From positions 1 through 64,000 of the forward strand of contig JBJXDY010000056.1 of the NCBI GenBank assembly GCA_046154965.1: a stretch of DNA of 64,000 bases. The letters are read 5' to 3'. Shown here one piece after another: positions 18,076 to 29,257 of the stretch. Both the position numbers and the translations under genes were made by a program. The notes below the pieces were generated by a model. That model saw nothing but the letters and a program-made list of their open reading frames with translations. It did no database searches and was not told the origin of the DNA. Position 1 is the stretch's first letter, and the number at the start of each line of letters is the position of its first letter. The stretch comes from DATKFM01 sp046154965 (GTDB taxonomy: Bacteria; Pseudomonadota; Alphaproteobacteria; Dongiales; Dongiaceae).

Positions 18076-20343
18076 TCAGCCGATCATCACCCCATGATCC
18101 CGGGCAAAGGCCGCCAGCTTGGCCCGCATGCCGCCGCCGCCGCGGCTCATCACATCCATCACATAGGGTGTCAGCAGGGAAAGATCGATACTGCGGATCA
18201 TCTGCCGCACCGGGCCGATGGAAGGTGCGGCCATGGACAGGCTGCGGAAGCCGATGGCCAGCAGCGCCATGGCATCCAGCGGATTGCCGGCCATCTCGCC
18301 GCAGAGGCTGAGCGGTACGCCGGCCGGCCTTGCATGGCCGGTCAGCCGCCGCAGCAGCTCCAACATGGCCGGCGACAGATTGTCATAGCGGCCGGACAGC
18401 CGCGCGCTGCCGCGGTCGCTGGCGAACAGGAATTGCCGCAGGTCGTTGCTGCCGATGGAAAGGAAATCGACGCGCTTCAAGAGGGCATCCATCTGGAAGG
18501 CGAGCGCCGGCACCTCGAACATGGCGCCGATCCTGACCGAAGACGGCGCGTCAATGCCGTTCCGCTCCACCCGCGCCCGCTCCAGCTCCACAAGCCGGCG
18601 TGCGGCATCGAATTCCGTCACCTCGGCGATCATCGGGAACATGACGTGAAGCTCGCGGCCGGCCGCGGCGGCGAGCAGCGCGCGGATCTGCTGGCGCAGC
18701 ATCAGCGGCCGGTCGAGGCCGATGCGGATGGCGCGCCAGCCCATCGCCGGATTCTCCTCGGCGGCGCCGCGCCAGTAAGGCAGCACCTTGTCGCCGCCCA
18801 CATCCAGGGTGCGGAACACCACCGGCTTGCCCCCCGCCTGGTTGAGCACGCGGCGGTAGATCTCGGTCTGCGTGGCCACATCGGGAAATTCCTCCCGCAC
18901 CATGAAGGGGATCTCGGTGCGGTAGAGACCGATGCCGTCGGCGCCGCTATCGGCCAGATGGGGCAGATCGATCAACAAGCCGGCATTGATGTTGAGGGAA
19001 ATCTTCGCGCCATCCAGCGTCACCGCCGGCAAATCGCGGGTAGCCGCGAACATGGCGCGGCGCTGGGCGCGGACCTGCATGTTCTCCGCCACCCGGTTGC
19101 GGATGTCGTCGGCGGGCCGCACGAAGACCTGGCCGTTGTCGGCGTCCAGCACCAGGATGTCCCCCGGCTCCACCCGCCGCAGCAGGCCCTCGACCCGGCC
19201 GATCACAGGGATATCCAGGGCCCGGGCCACGATCGCCACATGGGCGGTGGGCGACCCCTCCTCCATCACCACGCCGCGCAGGCGGCGGCGGTCGTAATCC
19301 AGCAGTTCCGCCGGCCCCATGTTGCGCGCCACCAGAATGGTGTCCTCGGGCATGGTCTGGGCCGTCGGGGAATCGCCCACCAGATGGCGGATCAGCCGGT
19401 TGGCCAGATCCTCGAAATCATGGATGCGCTCCCTGAGATAGGGATCGACGATCTGCTCCATGCGGCCGCGCATGTCGTCTTTCACCTTCTGCGTCGCCGC
19501 CTCGGCGGTGAGGCCGGTGTCGATCAGTTCGGTGATGCGGCCGAGCCAGCCGCGGTCCTCGGCGAACATGCGGTAGGTTTCCAGCACGTCGCGATGTTCG
19601 CCGCCGGCGGCGACATCGGGCGAGGCCAGCATGTCATCCAGCGCCGTCTGCATGCCGTCCACTGCCGCGCGGAAGCGCAACTGCTCCTGCCGCGGATCGT
19701 CGGCCACCATCTGCCGCAGGAGGATGCGCGGCTCGTGCAGCAGCGCCTGGCCCATGGCGAGGCCGGCATTGAGCGGCGTACCTTCGAGGCGCGTCGGCAG
19801 CAGGCCGATGCCCTCGCTGCTCTGCATCTCGTCCTTCGCCACCAGCTCGCCGCCGGCCACCAATTCGGCCAGCACGGTGGCGACGGTTTCGAGAGTCTCC
19901 ATCTCCTCGTCGGTGTATTGCCGGGGCGTGCGGTTCTGCACCACCAGCACGCCCAGCACGCGGCCGCTGCGCAGGATCGGCACGCCCATCAGGGAGTGGT
20001 AGATCTCTTCGCCCGTCTCCGGGCGGTAGGCGAAGTTGGGATGGGATTGCGCTTCGGCCAGGGCCAGCGGCCGCTGGTTGGCGGCGATGTCGCCCACCAG
20101 GCCCTCGCCGACCCGCAGCCGCGTCTTATGCACCGCCTCGGCCTTCAGGCCCCTGGTGGCGAACAGCTCCAGCACCTCGCCGGGGCGCATGATGTAGGCG
20201 GAGCAGACCTCCGTCACCAGCTCGCCGGCGATCAGCGTGACGATCTTGGCAAGACGGTCCTGGGCGCTGCCGCCCCCCGCCATGACATCGCGCAGACGAC
20301 GCAGGAGCAGGCGGGAAACCGAGACCCCACCCGGCTGTGGCAT
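18076..20343 (-). CDS. ptsP: Phosphoenolpyruvate-protein phosphotransferase PtsP (EI-Ntr)
   Basis: A 755-residue nitrogen-PTS enzyme I. Domain order: GAF (about 20-160), PEP-utiliser N-terminal domain, phosphohistidine swivel domain with the active His in EEGSPTAHVAIVARA, then a PEP-binding TIM barrel (VMFPMIAEVTEF and FLSIGSNDLRQF). It passes phosphate from PEP to NPr and so signals nitrogen status. The start at 20343 overlaps the previous gene's stop by one base (TGATG); a long frame upstream belongs to another gene's shadow. Position after lysC is conserved in alphaproteobacteria, but here an nmo gene is interposed. Confidence 0.95.
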   Translation of the reverse strand: MPQPGGVSVSRLLLRRLRDVMAGGGSAQDRLAKIVTLIAGELVTEVCSAYIMRPGEVLELFATRGLKAEAVHKTRLRVGEGLVGDIAANQRPLALAEAQSHPNFAYRPETGEEIYHSLMGVPILRSGRVLGVLVVQNRTPRQYTDEEMETLETVATVLAELVAGGELVAKDEMQSSEGIGLLPTRLEGTPLNAGLAMGQALLHEPRILLRQMVADDPRQEQLRFRAAVDGMQTALDDMLASPDVAAGGEHRDVLETYRMFAEDRGWLGRITELIDTGLTAEAATQKVKDDMRGRMEQIVDPYLRERIHDFEDLANRLIRHLVGDSPTAQTMPEDTILVARNMGPAELLDYDRRRLRGVVMEEGSPTAHVAIVARALDIPVIGRVEGLLRRVEPGDILVLDADNGQVFVRPADDIRNRVAENMQVRAQRRAMFAATRDLPAVTLDGAKISLNINAGLLIDLPHLADSGADGIGLYRTEIPFMVREEFPDVATQTEIYRRVLNQAGGKPVVFRTLDVGGDKVLPYWRGAAEENPAMGWRAIRIGLDRPLMLRQQIRALLAAAAGRELHVMFPMIAEVTEFDAARRLVELERARVERNGIDAPSSVRIGAMFEVPALAFQMDALLKRVDFLSIGSNDLRQFLFASDRGSARLSGRYDNLSPAMLELLRRLTGHARPAGVPLSLCGEMAGNPLDAMALLAIGFRSLSMAAPSIGPVRQMIRSIDLSLLTPYVMDVMSRGGGGMRAKLAAFARDHGVMIG

Positions 20344-21407
20344 CAGCCGGCGACCTCTATCCGGGGACGCGGTTTTTCGGCGCACACCACATGGGCGCGC
20401 TCGGCCAGAGCGGCGACCGCCTGGTCCACCAGTTCGGCCAGGATTTCCTTCACCGGCTGCTCGGCGGTCACCATGCCCACACTCTGGCCGGCCATCAGGG
20501 AGCCGTTCTCCACATCGCCGTCGATGACCGCGCGGCGCAACGCTCCCGCCCAAAAATGCTCGATCTCCAGCTGGGCAGCCTTCTGTTCGATTTCGCCACG
20601 GTCGACGCGGCCGATCATCTGGCGCTGGAATTCGGTGAAGCGCCGCGTGCCATTGTTGTTGAGGGCGCGGACGGGAATGACCGGGAAGCGCGGATCGAGC
20701 TGCACCGACGGCGTTGCATCCCGTGCGGCGGCGCGCAGGAAAGCCTGCTTGAACTTCGGATGCGCGATGGATTCCGTGGCGCAGACGAAGCGGGTGCCGA
20801 GCTGGCAGCCCGAAGCGCCCATCTCCAGATAGCTGATGACGGCCTCGCCGCGGCCGATGCCGCCGGCAACGAACACCGGCACTTCCCGGACCATCGGCAG
20901 GATCTCCTGGGCCAGGACGCTGGTGGAAACCGGCCCGATATGGCCGCCGGCCTCCATGCCCTCGATGACGATGGCGTCGACGCCGGAGCGCAACAGCTTC
21001 TTGGCGATGACCAGCGCCGGGGCGAAGCACATCACCTTCGCACCCTGTTTGATGCGGGCGATGGCCGCACCGGGCGGCAGGCCGCCGGCCAGCACGATAT
21101 GGCCTACCTTGTGATCCAGGCAGACCTCCACCAGCTCCAGCAATTGCGGATGCAGGGTGATCAGGTTGACGCCGAACGGCCGGCCGGTCATCGCCCGGGT
21201 GGCAGCGATCTCCCTGGACAGCAGGTCCGGCGACATGGAGCCGGAGGCGATGACGCCGAAGCCGCCGGCATTGGACAATGCTGACACAAGGTTGCGTTCT
21301 GAAACCCACGTCATGGCGCCGCCCATGATGGCGAGCTCGGACCCGAGGAAGCGCCGGCCGCGCTCCCACAGCTTGTCCAGATGGTCGCGGGCGGCGCGCC
21401 GGCTCAT
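20343..21407 (-). CDS. Nitronate monooxygenase / NPD-like FMN oxidoreductase
   Basis: A 354-residue TIM-barrel flavoprotein of the nitronate monooxygenase family: LAIMGGAMTWVSERNLVSA at the N-terminus, VIEGMEAGGHIG containing the proposed catalytic His, and the phosphate-binding PVFVAGGIGRGE. The ATG at 21407, 4 bp after the lysC stop, is preferred to an upstream codon inside lysC. The family oxidises propionate-3-nitronate or related nitronates, but some members have other roles. It is cotranscribed between lysC and ptsP. Confidence 0.85.
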   Translation of the reverse strand: MSRRAARDHLDKLWERGRRFLGSELAIMGGAMTWVSERNLVSALSNAGGFGVIASGSMSPDLLSREIAATRAMTGRPFGVNLITLHPQLLELVEVCLDHKVGHIVLAGGLPPGAAIARIKQGAKVMCFAPALVIAKKLLRSGVDAIVIEGMEAGGHIGPVSTSVLAQEILPMVREVPVFVAGGIGRGEAVISYLEMGASGCQLGTRFVCATESIAHPKFKQAFLRAAARDATPSVQLDPRFPVIPVRALNNNGTRRFTEFQRQMIGRVDRGEIEQKAAQLEIEHFWAGALRRAVIDGDVENGSLMAGQSVGMVTAEQPVKEILAELVDQAVAALAERAHVVCAEKPRPRIEVAG

Positions 21408-21411
21408 CGGC

Positions 21412-22650
<1,239 letters not shown>

Positions 22651-22810
22651 CAACTCCTCACCTGATTCCGTTGGATTCGCTGACGGTGCGACGAACCGCC
22701 CTGGCACCCCCGCGGTTGCCGTCCGAGCGGCGCGTATCCATACTCATTCGAGATGGCCGAAGCAAGGCGACTGCAGCGCCGTTAATCAGCTCCTAACCGA
22801 TGGATTTGTC

Positions 22811-23581
22811 ATGAATTCACCCGCCGAAACGGAACGCAATGCCGCCGGTGCCACGGTCGATCCGGCCGAGCTGGATAAATTCACCCGCATGGCGGAATCC
22901 TGGTGGGATCCCCGGGGCAAATTCCGGCCATTGCACAAGTTTAACCCGACGCGGATTGCCTTCATCCGCGACGCCCTGGCCAAACGGCTGGGCCGCGATC
23001 CGCTGGCGCCCCGGCCGCTGGAGGGGCTGCGGCTGCTGGATATCGGCTGCGGGGGCGGGCTGCTCTCGGAACCGATGGCGCGGCTGGGCGCCAAGGTCAC
23101 GGGCATCGACCCGACTGCCAGAAACATCGGCATCGCCCGCCTGCATGCGGCGCAATCGGGTCTCGCCATCGATTACCGCATCGAAACCGCCGAGGACCTG
23201 GCGGCCGCCGACGAGACCTTCGACGTGGTTTTGAACATGGAGGTGGTGGAACATGTGGCCGACCTCGACGCCTTCATCGCCGATTGCTGCCGGCTGCTGA
23301 CGCACCAGGGCGTGATGTTCGTCGCCACCCTGAACCGGACGCCGAAATCGTTCCTGTTCGCCATCGTCGGCGCCGAGTATGTGCTGCGCTGGCTGCCCCG
23401 CGGCACCCACGAGTGGCGCAAGTTCGTGCGCCCCTCGGAACTGGCGGCGGCGGCCAGGCGGGCCGACGCGGAGATCGGCAGCCTGACCGGCGTCAGCTAC
23501 GACCTGCTGCGGGACAGCTGGGGCCTGAGCCGGGACCTTGACGTCAACTACATGGCCACCGTGACCCGCACCGCCGCCTGA
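22811..23581 (+). CDS. ubiG: Ubiquinone biosynthesis O-methyltransferase
   Basis: A 256-residue SAM-dependent enzyme performing the two O-methylations of ubiquinone synthesis. Diagnostic features: ELDKFTRMAESWWDPRGKF at the N-terminus (family FxxxAxxWWD), the SAM site LLDIGCGGGLLSEPMARLGA, and NRTPKSFLFAIVGAEYVLRWLP with the membrane-associated loop. ATG 22811 gives the family length. It is divergent from lysC across 160 bp and convergent with the RTX gene only 6 bp away, with no visible terminator. Confidence 0.95.
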   Translation: MNSPAETERNAAGATVDPAELDKFTRMAESWWDPRGKFRPLHKFNPTRIAFIRDALAKRLGRDPLAPRPLEGLRLLDIGCGGGLLSEPMARLGAKVTGIDPTARNIGIARLHAAQSGLAIDYRIETAEDLAAADETFDVVLNMEVVEHVADLDAFIADCCRLLTHQGVMFVATLNRTPKSFLFAIVGAEYVLRWLPRGTHEWRKFVRPSELAAAARRADAEIGSLTGVSYDLLRDSWGLSRDLDVNYMATVTRTAA

Positions 23582-23587
23582 CCCACG

Positions 23588-26500
23588 TCAGGCGAGGTCC
23601 AGGTTTCCTTCGATCATCGCCTGGGCAACGTTGCTCAGAGTCACGTTCTGCAGCACCGCCGCATCGACGAAGCTGACGCCGTTCGCGATACCGTCGGCAT
23701 CGATCCGCACCGTCGTGTCGCCGGCGGCATTGACGAACTGCACGAAATCGTTCGGGTCGCTCTGGCCGGGGTTGAAATTGTCCAGGAGATCGGACAGGTC
23801 CAGCACATCGCCGCCGACGCCGGCCTGGAAATCGGTGATCTGCTCCACGCCGTCATTGACGATGTTGATCTGGAACCGATCCTGGCCCGCGCCGCCGGTC
23901 AGCGTATCGGTGCCGTAGCCGGCGGTCAGCGTGTCATTGCCGCCGGCGCCATCGAGGCTGTTGTCGCCGCTGAAGGCGCCGATGATGCTGTTGCCGAGAT
24001 CGTTGCCGGTGCCATCGATGGAGCCGAGAAGCGTCAGGTTCTCCACATTGTCATCCAACGTGTAACTCACCGAGGCGATGACGGTATCCGTGCCCTGGTT
24101 CGCCGCCTCGATCACGTCATCGACACCGCTATCGACAGTGTAAGTATCGTCGTTCTTGCCACCGGCCAGATCGTCGCCGCCAGCGCCGCCATCCAGCGTG
24201 TCATTGCCGTTGCCGCCGAAAAGGCTGTCGATGCCAGTTCCACCATCGAGCGCGTCATTGCCGCCGCCGCCATCGAGCGTGTCGTTGCCGGCTTCGCCGT
24301 TCAGTGCATCATTTCCGGCCAGGCCCGACAGCTTGTTCGCCAAGCCGTTGCCCGTGATGACATTGGCCAGGCCGTTACCGGTGCCATTCACCGCCGTGCC
24401 GATCAGCGTCAGATTTTCCAGGTTGGCGCCCAGGCTGTAGGCCGCCATCAGGCTGAACACTTCGTCGGTGCCCTGGTTGGCCAGTTCCGAAATCTTGTCC
24501 GCGGCCACATCGACGACGAAGCGGTCATTGCCCAGGCCGCCGGCCATGGTGTCGTTGCCAGTGCCGCCGCTCAGCAGATCGTCGCCTTTGCCGCCTGAGA
24601 GCGCATCGTTGCCGGCATCGCCATCGAGCGTGTTGTCGCTGTCATTGCCAAGGATGCTGTTGTCCAGGATGTTGCCCGTGCCGGCGGCCGCCAAGCCCAG
24701 GAGCTGAAGGTTCTCGATCTCCGCCGCCAGCACATAGCTGTTGGCGGTAGACTGCACCGTATCCTTGCCCTGGCCGGCCAACTCATGGACCTCATCGAGT
24801 GAATCATTGACCAGGTAGAGGTCGTTGCCGAGGCCGCCGATCAGCGTGTCCACGCCGCTGCCGCCATCAAGCGTATCGTTGCCGGCGAGGCCGGTGAGCT
24901 CGTTCTTGCCACTGTTGCCGGTGATCTTGTTCGCCCCGGCACTACCCTGGCCGTCGATATCGGCGACACCCGCCAGATCCAGATTCTCCACATTGGCCGC
25001 TGCCGCGAGATCGAAGTCGATCGAGCTTTGCACGGTATCGAGGCCCTGGCCCGCCAGTTCCGACACCTTATCGCCAGCGCTGTTGACCACCAGAACATCA
25101 TTGCCGGCGCCGCCGATCAGACTGTCGCTGCCGGCGCCGCCGTCCAGGAAATCATTGCCGGCGCCGCCATTCAGCGTGTCGATGCCGCTGTCGCCGAACA
25201 GGTAGTCATTGCCGTCGCCGCCGGCGAGCGTGTTGGCGGCGGCATTGCCTTCGATGATGTTGTCGAGGGCATTGCCTGTGCCCTTCGTTGCCGCACCCGT
25301 GAGCTGCAGCACTTCAAGATTCGCGCCGAGCGTATAATCGAACGAGGCGATGACGGTATCGGTGCCCTGTCCCGCCAGCTCGGTTATCTTATCAGTCGCC
25401 GCCTCGATCTCATAGCTGTCGTTGCCTTTGCCGCCGGTCAGCACATCCGTGTCACCGGCGCCGTCGAGGCTGTCATCGCCGTCGCCGCCGATCAGCGTGT
25501 CTTTGCCGGTGGAGCCGAATAGCTTGTCGTTGCCGGTGCCGCCATCGAGGCTGTCATTGTCGCTGCCGCCATCCAGCACGTCATCGCCGATGCCGCCCAG
25601 GATGGTGTCATTGCCTTGAACACCGGCCAAGCTATTGTCGCCCGAGCTGCCGGTGATCTTGTTATCAAGCGCATTGCCGACGCCGGTGATCGCTGAGAAG
25701 GCGCTCAATGTCAGGTTCTCGATATTGACATTGTAGCTGTCGATGCTGGTGAAGCCGAGACTGCTGACGAGGGTGTCGTCGCCTTCATTTGCCTGTTCCG
25801 TAACCTCGTCGGCGATGTCCCTGAGGTAGTAGCTGTCGTCGCCCGCGCCGCCGGTCATGCTGTCCTTGCCTTCGCCGCCGATCAGCGTGTCGTTGCCGTC
25901 AAAGCCCCAGAGGTCGTTGTCATTCGCGTTGCCGTCGATGAGATTGCCGAGGCTGTTGCCCTTGGCGGCGATCGCCGCGCCCTCATAAAGATTGATGTCT
26001 TCGACGTTGTCGGCCAGGGTATTGATGGAGACATAACCGTAGACACCGTCACGGCCTTGCCCGGCGATCTCGACGATCGTGTCGCTGCCATCGTCGAGGG
26101 TGTAGGCATCGTCGCCCACGCCGCCGGCCAGCGTATCGCCACCATCTTCACCGTGGAGGCTGTCGTTGCCGGCGCCGCCGACCAGGCTGTCATTGTCCTT
26201 GCCGCCGAAAAGATAGTCGTCCCCGGCGCCGCCATCGATCGTATCTTCACCGTCATCGCCGACGAGCCAGTCGGATCCCGCACCGCCGGAGAGCTTGTTG
26301 TCGCCGCCATTGCCGAAGATGTGATTGTCCAGATTGTTGCCGGCGCCATCGATCGCAGCACCCCCCAGCAGCGTCAGCCGCTCCAGGTTCGCGCCGAGGG
26401 CATAGGTGATGAAGGACTCGACTCTGTCATCTTCGCCGCCATTGGCAGCTTCGGCGATCTTGTCGCCGGACTCATCGATCACGTAGAGATCGTTGCTGGC

Positions 26501-28558
26501 GCCACCCGCCATCGAGTCGGCGTCGGAGCCGCCATCGAGCGTGTCGCGGCTGTCACCGCCGATCAGCGAATCGTTGCCGGCGCTGCCGAGCAGTTCGTCA
26601 TCGCCTTTGCCGCCGTCGATGGTATCGTTGCCGCTGGCGCCGTTGAGGACGTTGTCGCCGTCGTTGCCGGTGATGAGATTGGCCAGGATGTTTCCGCTGG
26701 CGGTGGTCGCGCCGTTCAGGAGCACGAGGTTCTCGACGTTGCTTGCGAGGGCGTAGCCGACGACGTTGCCGAGCTGCACGGTATCCTTGCCCTCGTTCAG
26801 CAGCTCCTGGACGTCGTCGCCGATATCCTCGACCATGTAGATATCGTTGCCCGCGCCGCCGGCCATCGTGTCGTCGCCGCCCAATCCGCGCAGCGAGTCA
26901 TTGCCGGCGAAGCCGTTCAGCTCGTTGTCCTTCGCATTGCCGAGGATGTCGTTGCCGAGCCCATTGCCGCTGCCGACGATCGCGTTGCTGAACAGGCTCA
27001 GATCATCGACGTTGTCGGCAAGCTGATGATCGACCGTGCTGAAGACATGATCGGCGCCCTGACCCAGGCCCTCGACGATTTTGTCGCCGGCGTCATCGAC
27101 ATGGTAGTAGTCGTTGCCGGCCCCGCCGGCCATCGTGTCTTCGCCCGCATTGCCATCGAGATTGTCATTGCCCGCGCCGCCGATCAGGCTGTCGTCGCCG
27201 CTCTGCCCGGTCAGCGAGTCATCGCCACTGCCGCCATTCAGCGTGCTGTTTAGCGCGCCGCCGGTCATGTAGTTGTTGAGCGCGTTGCCGGTGCCTTTGG
27301 TGGCAAAGCCGGTCAGAACCAGGTCTTCCACATTGGCGCCCAGCGTGTAGTCGATGGAGGACTGCACCTCATCAAAGCCATAGACGGCGGCCTCGCCGAC
27401 CTTGTCACCGGCGGAATTGACGATGTAGGTGTCGCTTTGTTCGCCGCCGGCCATGGAGTCGTCGCCGCTGCCGCCATCGAGAAGATCGATGCCATCGCCG
27501 CCCAGGATGGTGTCGTTGCCGCCGGCGCCCAGCAGCTTGTTCCAGCCGTCATTGCCGGTGATGACGTTGGCGATGCTGTTGCCGGTGCCGTCATCGGCGC
27601 CGTCCAGCAGCGTGAGATTCTCCACTTCGGCCGCCAGAGTGTAAGCCGCGGCGCTGCTCTGCACGATGTCCTTGCCTTCGCCGGCCAGCTCCACCACATC
27701 GTCGGCGGCATCGTCGACGAGGAAGATATCGTTGCCGGCGCCGCCGGTCATGGTATCGGCGCCGGCCTTGCCGTCGATCGTGTCATTGCCATCTTCGCCG
27801 TCGAGATTGTTGTCCTGGGCGTTGCCGGTGATCTGATTGGCCAGCGCATTGCCCTGGCCGACCAGCGCCGTGCCCAGCAGGCCGAGATTTTCCACATTGT
27901 CGGCAAGCCCGTGATTGATCGAGCTCCAGACGGTGTCGATGCCCTGGCCGCCCATCTCCTGGATGACGGTGCCGAAGGCCGAGATGCTGTAGAGATCATT
28001 GCCCGCGCCGCCGGCCAGCGTGTTCGAGCCCCCTTCGCCGGCCAGCGTGTCGTTGCCCGCGCCGCCGGTCAGGCTGTCATTGCCGTCTCCGCCCAGGATC
28101 TGGTCATTGCCGAGGCCGCCGTTGATCGTGTCGAACCCGTCGAACTCGACCAACAGATCGTTGCCAGCGCCGCCATCGAGGCTGTCATCGCCGCCGAATC
28201 CCGAGAGCACATCGTTCAGCGCAGTGCCGGTCAGCGTGTCGGACGCAGCGAACACGGCCTCGAGAAACGCCGCATCGTCGGTCGCGTTCAGAGCGCCGAG
28301 CAGTGTGGCGACCGGCAGGGCAAGGCCCGTGACCGTGAACTCGCTGCCGCCCGCGCTGACCCGGGTCCAACTGGTGATGGTGCCGCCGGTCAGGACGCCG
28401 TTCGTATAGATCAGATTGCCGGCGAACTGGTCATAGCTGGCGCCGCGCGTGATGCGGTAGGTGGTGGCGTTGGCCACCGTGACCTCGCCCGCGCTGATTT
28501 CGTTGAAGCTGAAGCTATCAAGACTTGCCGCTTTGTTGCCGCCGACGAAAACAGCCAT
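23588..28558 (-). CDS. Giant RTX (hemolysin-type calcium-binding) repeat protein
   Basis: A 1656-residue acidic protein. After about 110 unique residues come 13 related blocks of roughly 90-135 residues. Each block has a linker with (V/I/L)E(N/D)L, a GTGN-x-L-x-N-x-I-x-GN segment, several GGxGxDxLxGGxGND nonapeptides that form a calcium beta-roll, and a D-x-I/V-x-E-L-A-x-Q-G-x-D-x-V stretch. The last 80 residues (ITDFQAGVGGDVLDLSDLL and after) match a type I secretion target region. It should be exported unfolded and fold outside with calcium, as a surface or adhesin-type protein. No TolC/ABC/HlyD genes lie nearby. The start at 28558 has GGAGG before it. It sits between ubiG and DUF1178, which are neighbours in many relatives. 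Confidence 0.93.
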   Translation of the reverse strand: MAVFVGGNKAASLDSFSFNEISAGEVTVANATTYRITRGASYDQFAGNLIYTNGVLTGGTITSWTRVSAGGSEFTVTGLALPVATLLGALNATDDAAFLEAVFAASDTLTGTALNDVLSGFGGDDSLDGGAGNDLLVEFDGFDTINGGLGNDQILGGDGNDSLTGGAGNDTLAGEGGSNTLAGGAGNDLYSISAFGTVIQEMGGQGIDTVWSSINHGLADNVENLGLLGTALVGQGNALANQITGNAQDNNLDGEDGNDTIDGKAGADTMTGGAGNDIFLVDDAADDVVELAGEGKDIVQSSAAAYTLAAEVENLTLLDGADDGTGNSIANVITGNDGWNKLLGAGGNDTILGGDGIDLLDGGSGDDSMAGGEQSDTYIVNSAGDKVGEAAVYGFDEVQSSIDYTLGANVEDLVLTGFATKGTGNALNNYMTGGALNSTLNGGSGDDSLTGQSGDDSLIGGAGNDNLDGNAGEDTMAGGAGNDYYHVDDAGDKIVEGLGQGADHVFSTVDHQLADNVDDLSLFSNAIVGSGNGLGNDILGNAKDNELNGFAGNDSLRGLGGDDTMAGGAGNDIYMVEDIGDDVQELLNEGKDTVQLGNVVGYALASNVENLVLLNGATTASGNILANLITGNDGDNVLNGASGNDTIDGGKGDDELLGSAGNDSLIGGDSRDTLDGGSDADSMAGGASNDLYVIDESGDKIAEAANGGEDDRVESFITYALGANLERLTLLGGAAIDGAGNNLDNHIFGNGGDNKLSGGAGSDWLVGDDGEDTIDGGAGDDYLFGGKDNDSLVGGAGNDSLHGEDGGDTLAGGVGDDAYTLDDGSDTIVEIAGQGRDGVYGYVSINTLADNVEDINLYEGAAIAAKGNSLGNLIDGNANDNDLWGFDGNDTLIGGEGKDSMTGGAGDDSYYLRDIADEVTEQANEGDDTLVSSLGFTSIDSYNVNIENLTLSAFSAITGVGNALDNKITGSSGDNSLAGVQGNDTILGGIGDDVLDGGSDNDSLDGGTGNDKLFGSTGKDTLIGGDGDDSLDGAGDTDVLTGGKGNDSYEIEAATDKITELAGQGTDTVIASFDYTLGANLEVLQLTGAATKGTGNALDNIIEGNAAANTLAGGDGNDYLFGDSGIDTLNGGAGNDFLDGGAGSDSLIGGAGNDVLVVNSAGDKVSELAGQGLDTVQSSIDFDLAAAANVENLDLAGVADIDGQGSAGANKITGNSGKNELTGLAGNDTLDGGSGVDTLIGGLGNDLYLVNDSLDEVHELAGQGKDTVQSTANSYVLAAEIENLQLLGLAAAGTGNILDNSILGNDSDNTLDGDAGNDALSGGKGDDLLSGGTGNDTMAGGLGNDRFVVDVAADKISELANQGTDEVFSLMAAYSLGANLENLTLIGTAVNGTGNGLANVITGNGLANKLSGLAGNDALNGEAGNDTLDGGGGNDALDGGTGIDSLFGGNGNDTLDGGAGGDDLAGGKNDDTYTVDSGVDDVIEAANQGTDTVIASVSYTLDDNVENLTLLGSIDGTGNDLGNSIIGAFSGDNSLDGAGGNDTLTAGYGTDTLTGGAGQDRFQINIVNDGVEQITDFQAGVGGDVLDLSDLLDNFNPGQSDPNDFVQFVNAAGDTTVRIDADGIANGVSFVDAAVLQNVTLSNVAQAMIEGNLDLA

Positions 28559-28715
28559 GACGCCCTCCAAAATCCACCGGGGTTCGGTGCCGGCTCTTGG
28601 TCGGCGTGCGGATCGGAGGGGTTCAAAAACAGGCCGGCCGCCAGCTGCGCCTATGTGGCGGCCGTCACAGGCGGCTCGTAAGCGTTGGAAATCCCTAGGG
28701 GATGGTGATTAGGGC

Positions 28716-29135
28716 CTAGCTGTCCTGGCGCGGCAGCCAGGGGACGCGGGCGAATTGCACGCCCTCGTCGTGCAGTTCCTTGGCTTCGTCATCGCTGGTC
28801 TCGCCATAGATGTCGCGCCGCTCGGTCTCGCCGTAATGGATGCGCCGGGCCTCTTCGGCGAACTTGTCGCCGACATAGTCGCAATTGGCCTCGATCTTCG
28901 CCCGCAGGTCGGTGAGTTGTTTACGGATCTCCGCATGCTCGGCGGCGACGGCCGGAACGCTGGCTTTCGCGGCTTTGCCGATACGCGGCGCCATCGGGGC
29001 TTTCTCGATCTTGCGGCTGCCGCAGGTGGGGCAAGCCACAGCGCCCGCCTTGGCCTGCTTTTCGTAGGCGGCGTTGTTGGGGAACCAGGCTTCGAACACG
29101 TGGTTCCTGGCGCATTTGAGGTCGAATAGAATCAT
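28716..29135 (-). CDS. DUF1178 family protein
   Basis: A 139-residue protein starting MILFDLKCARNHVFEAWF, with CxxH-like and CPTCGS cysteines that form a small zinc ribbon; the C-terminal half has the conserved GDKFAEEARRIHYGE segment. DUF1178 genes normally lie beside grxC and the nitrilase-like gene in alphaproteobacteria; here they are 3 kb away. Function unknown. Confidence 0.9.
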   Translation of the reverse strand: MILFDLKCARNHVFEAWFPNNAAYEKQAKAGAVACPTCGSRKIEKAPMAPRIGKAAKASVPAVAAEHAEIRKQLTDLRAKIEANCDYVGDKFAEEARRIHYGETERRDIYGETSDDEAKELHDEGVQFARVPWLPRQDS

Positions 29136-29257
29136 GAGCGGTCTGCCTGCACACCATATTCTCGGACCGGATTCGTTAGGAGATTGCTAACGGGCAACCG
29201 GTCTAGCACTCTGTTAACTTGAGTGCCAAGGCTCTGGAGTCAAGGAGTTTACAGTCT

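Noticed and set aside
23588..28558. CRISPR array or tandem-DNA-repeat locus
   Set aside because: The repeats lie in an open reading frame, code for RTX nonapeptides and vary in length and sequence in the way protein repeats do; there are no constant-length repeats with unique spacers.
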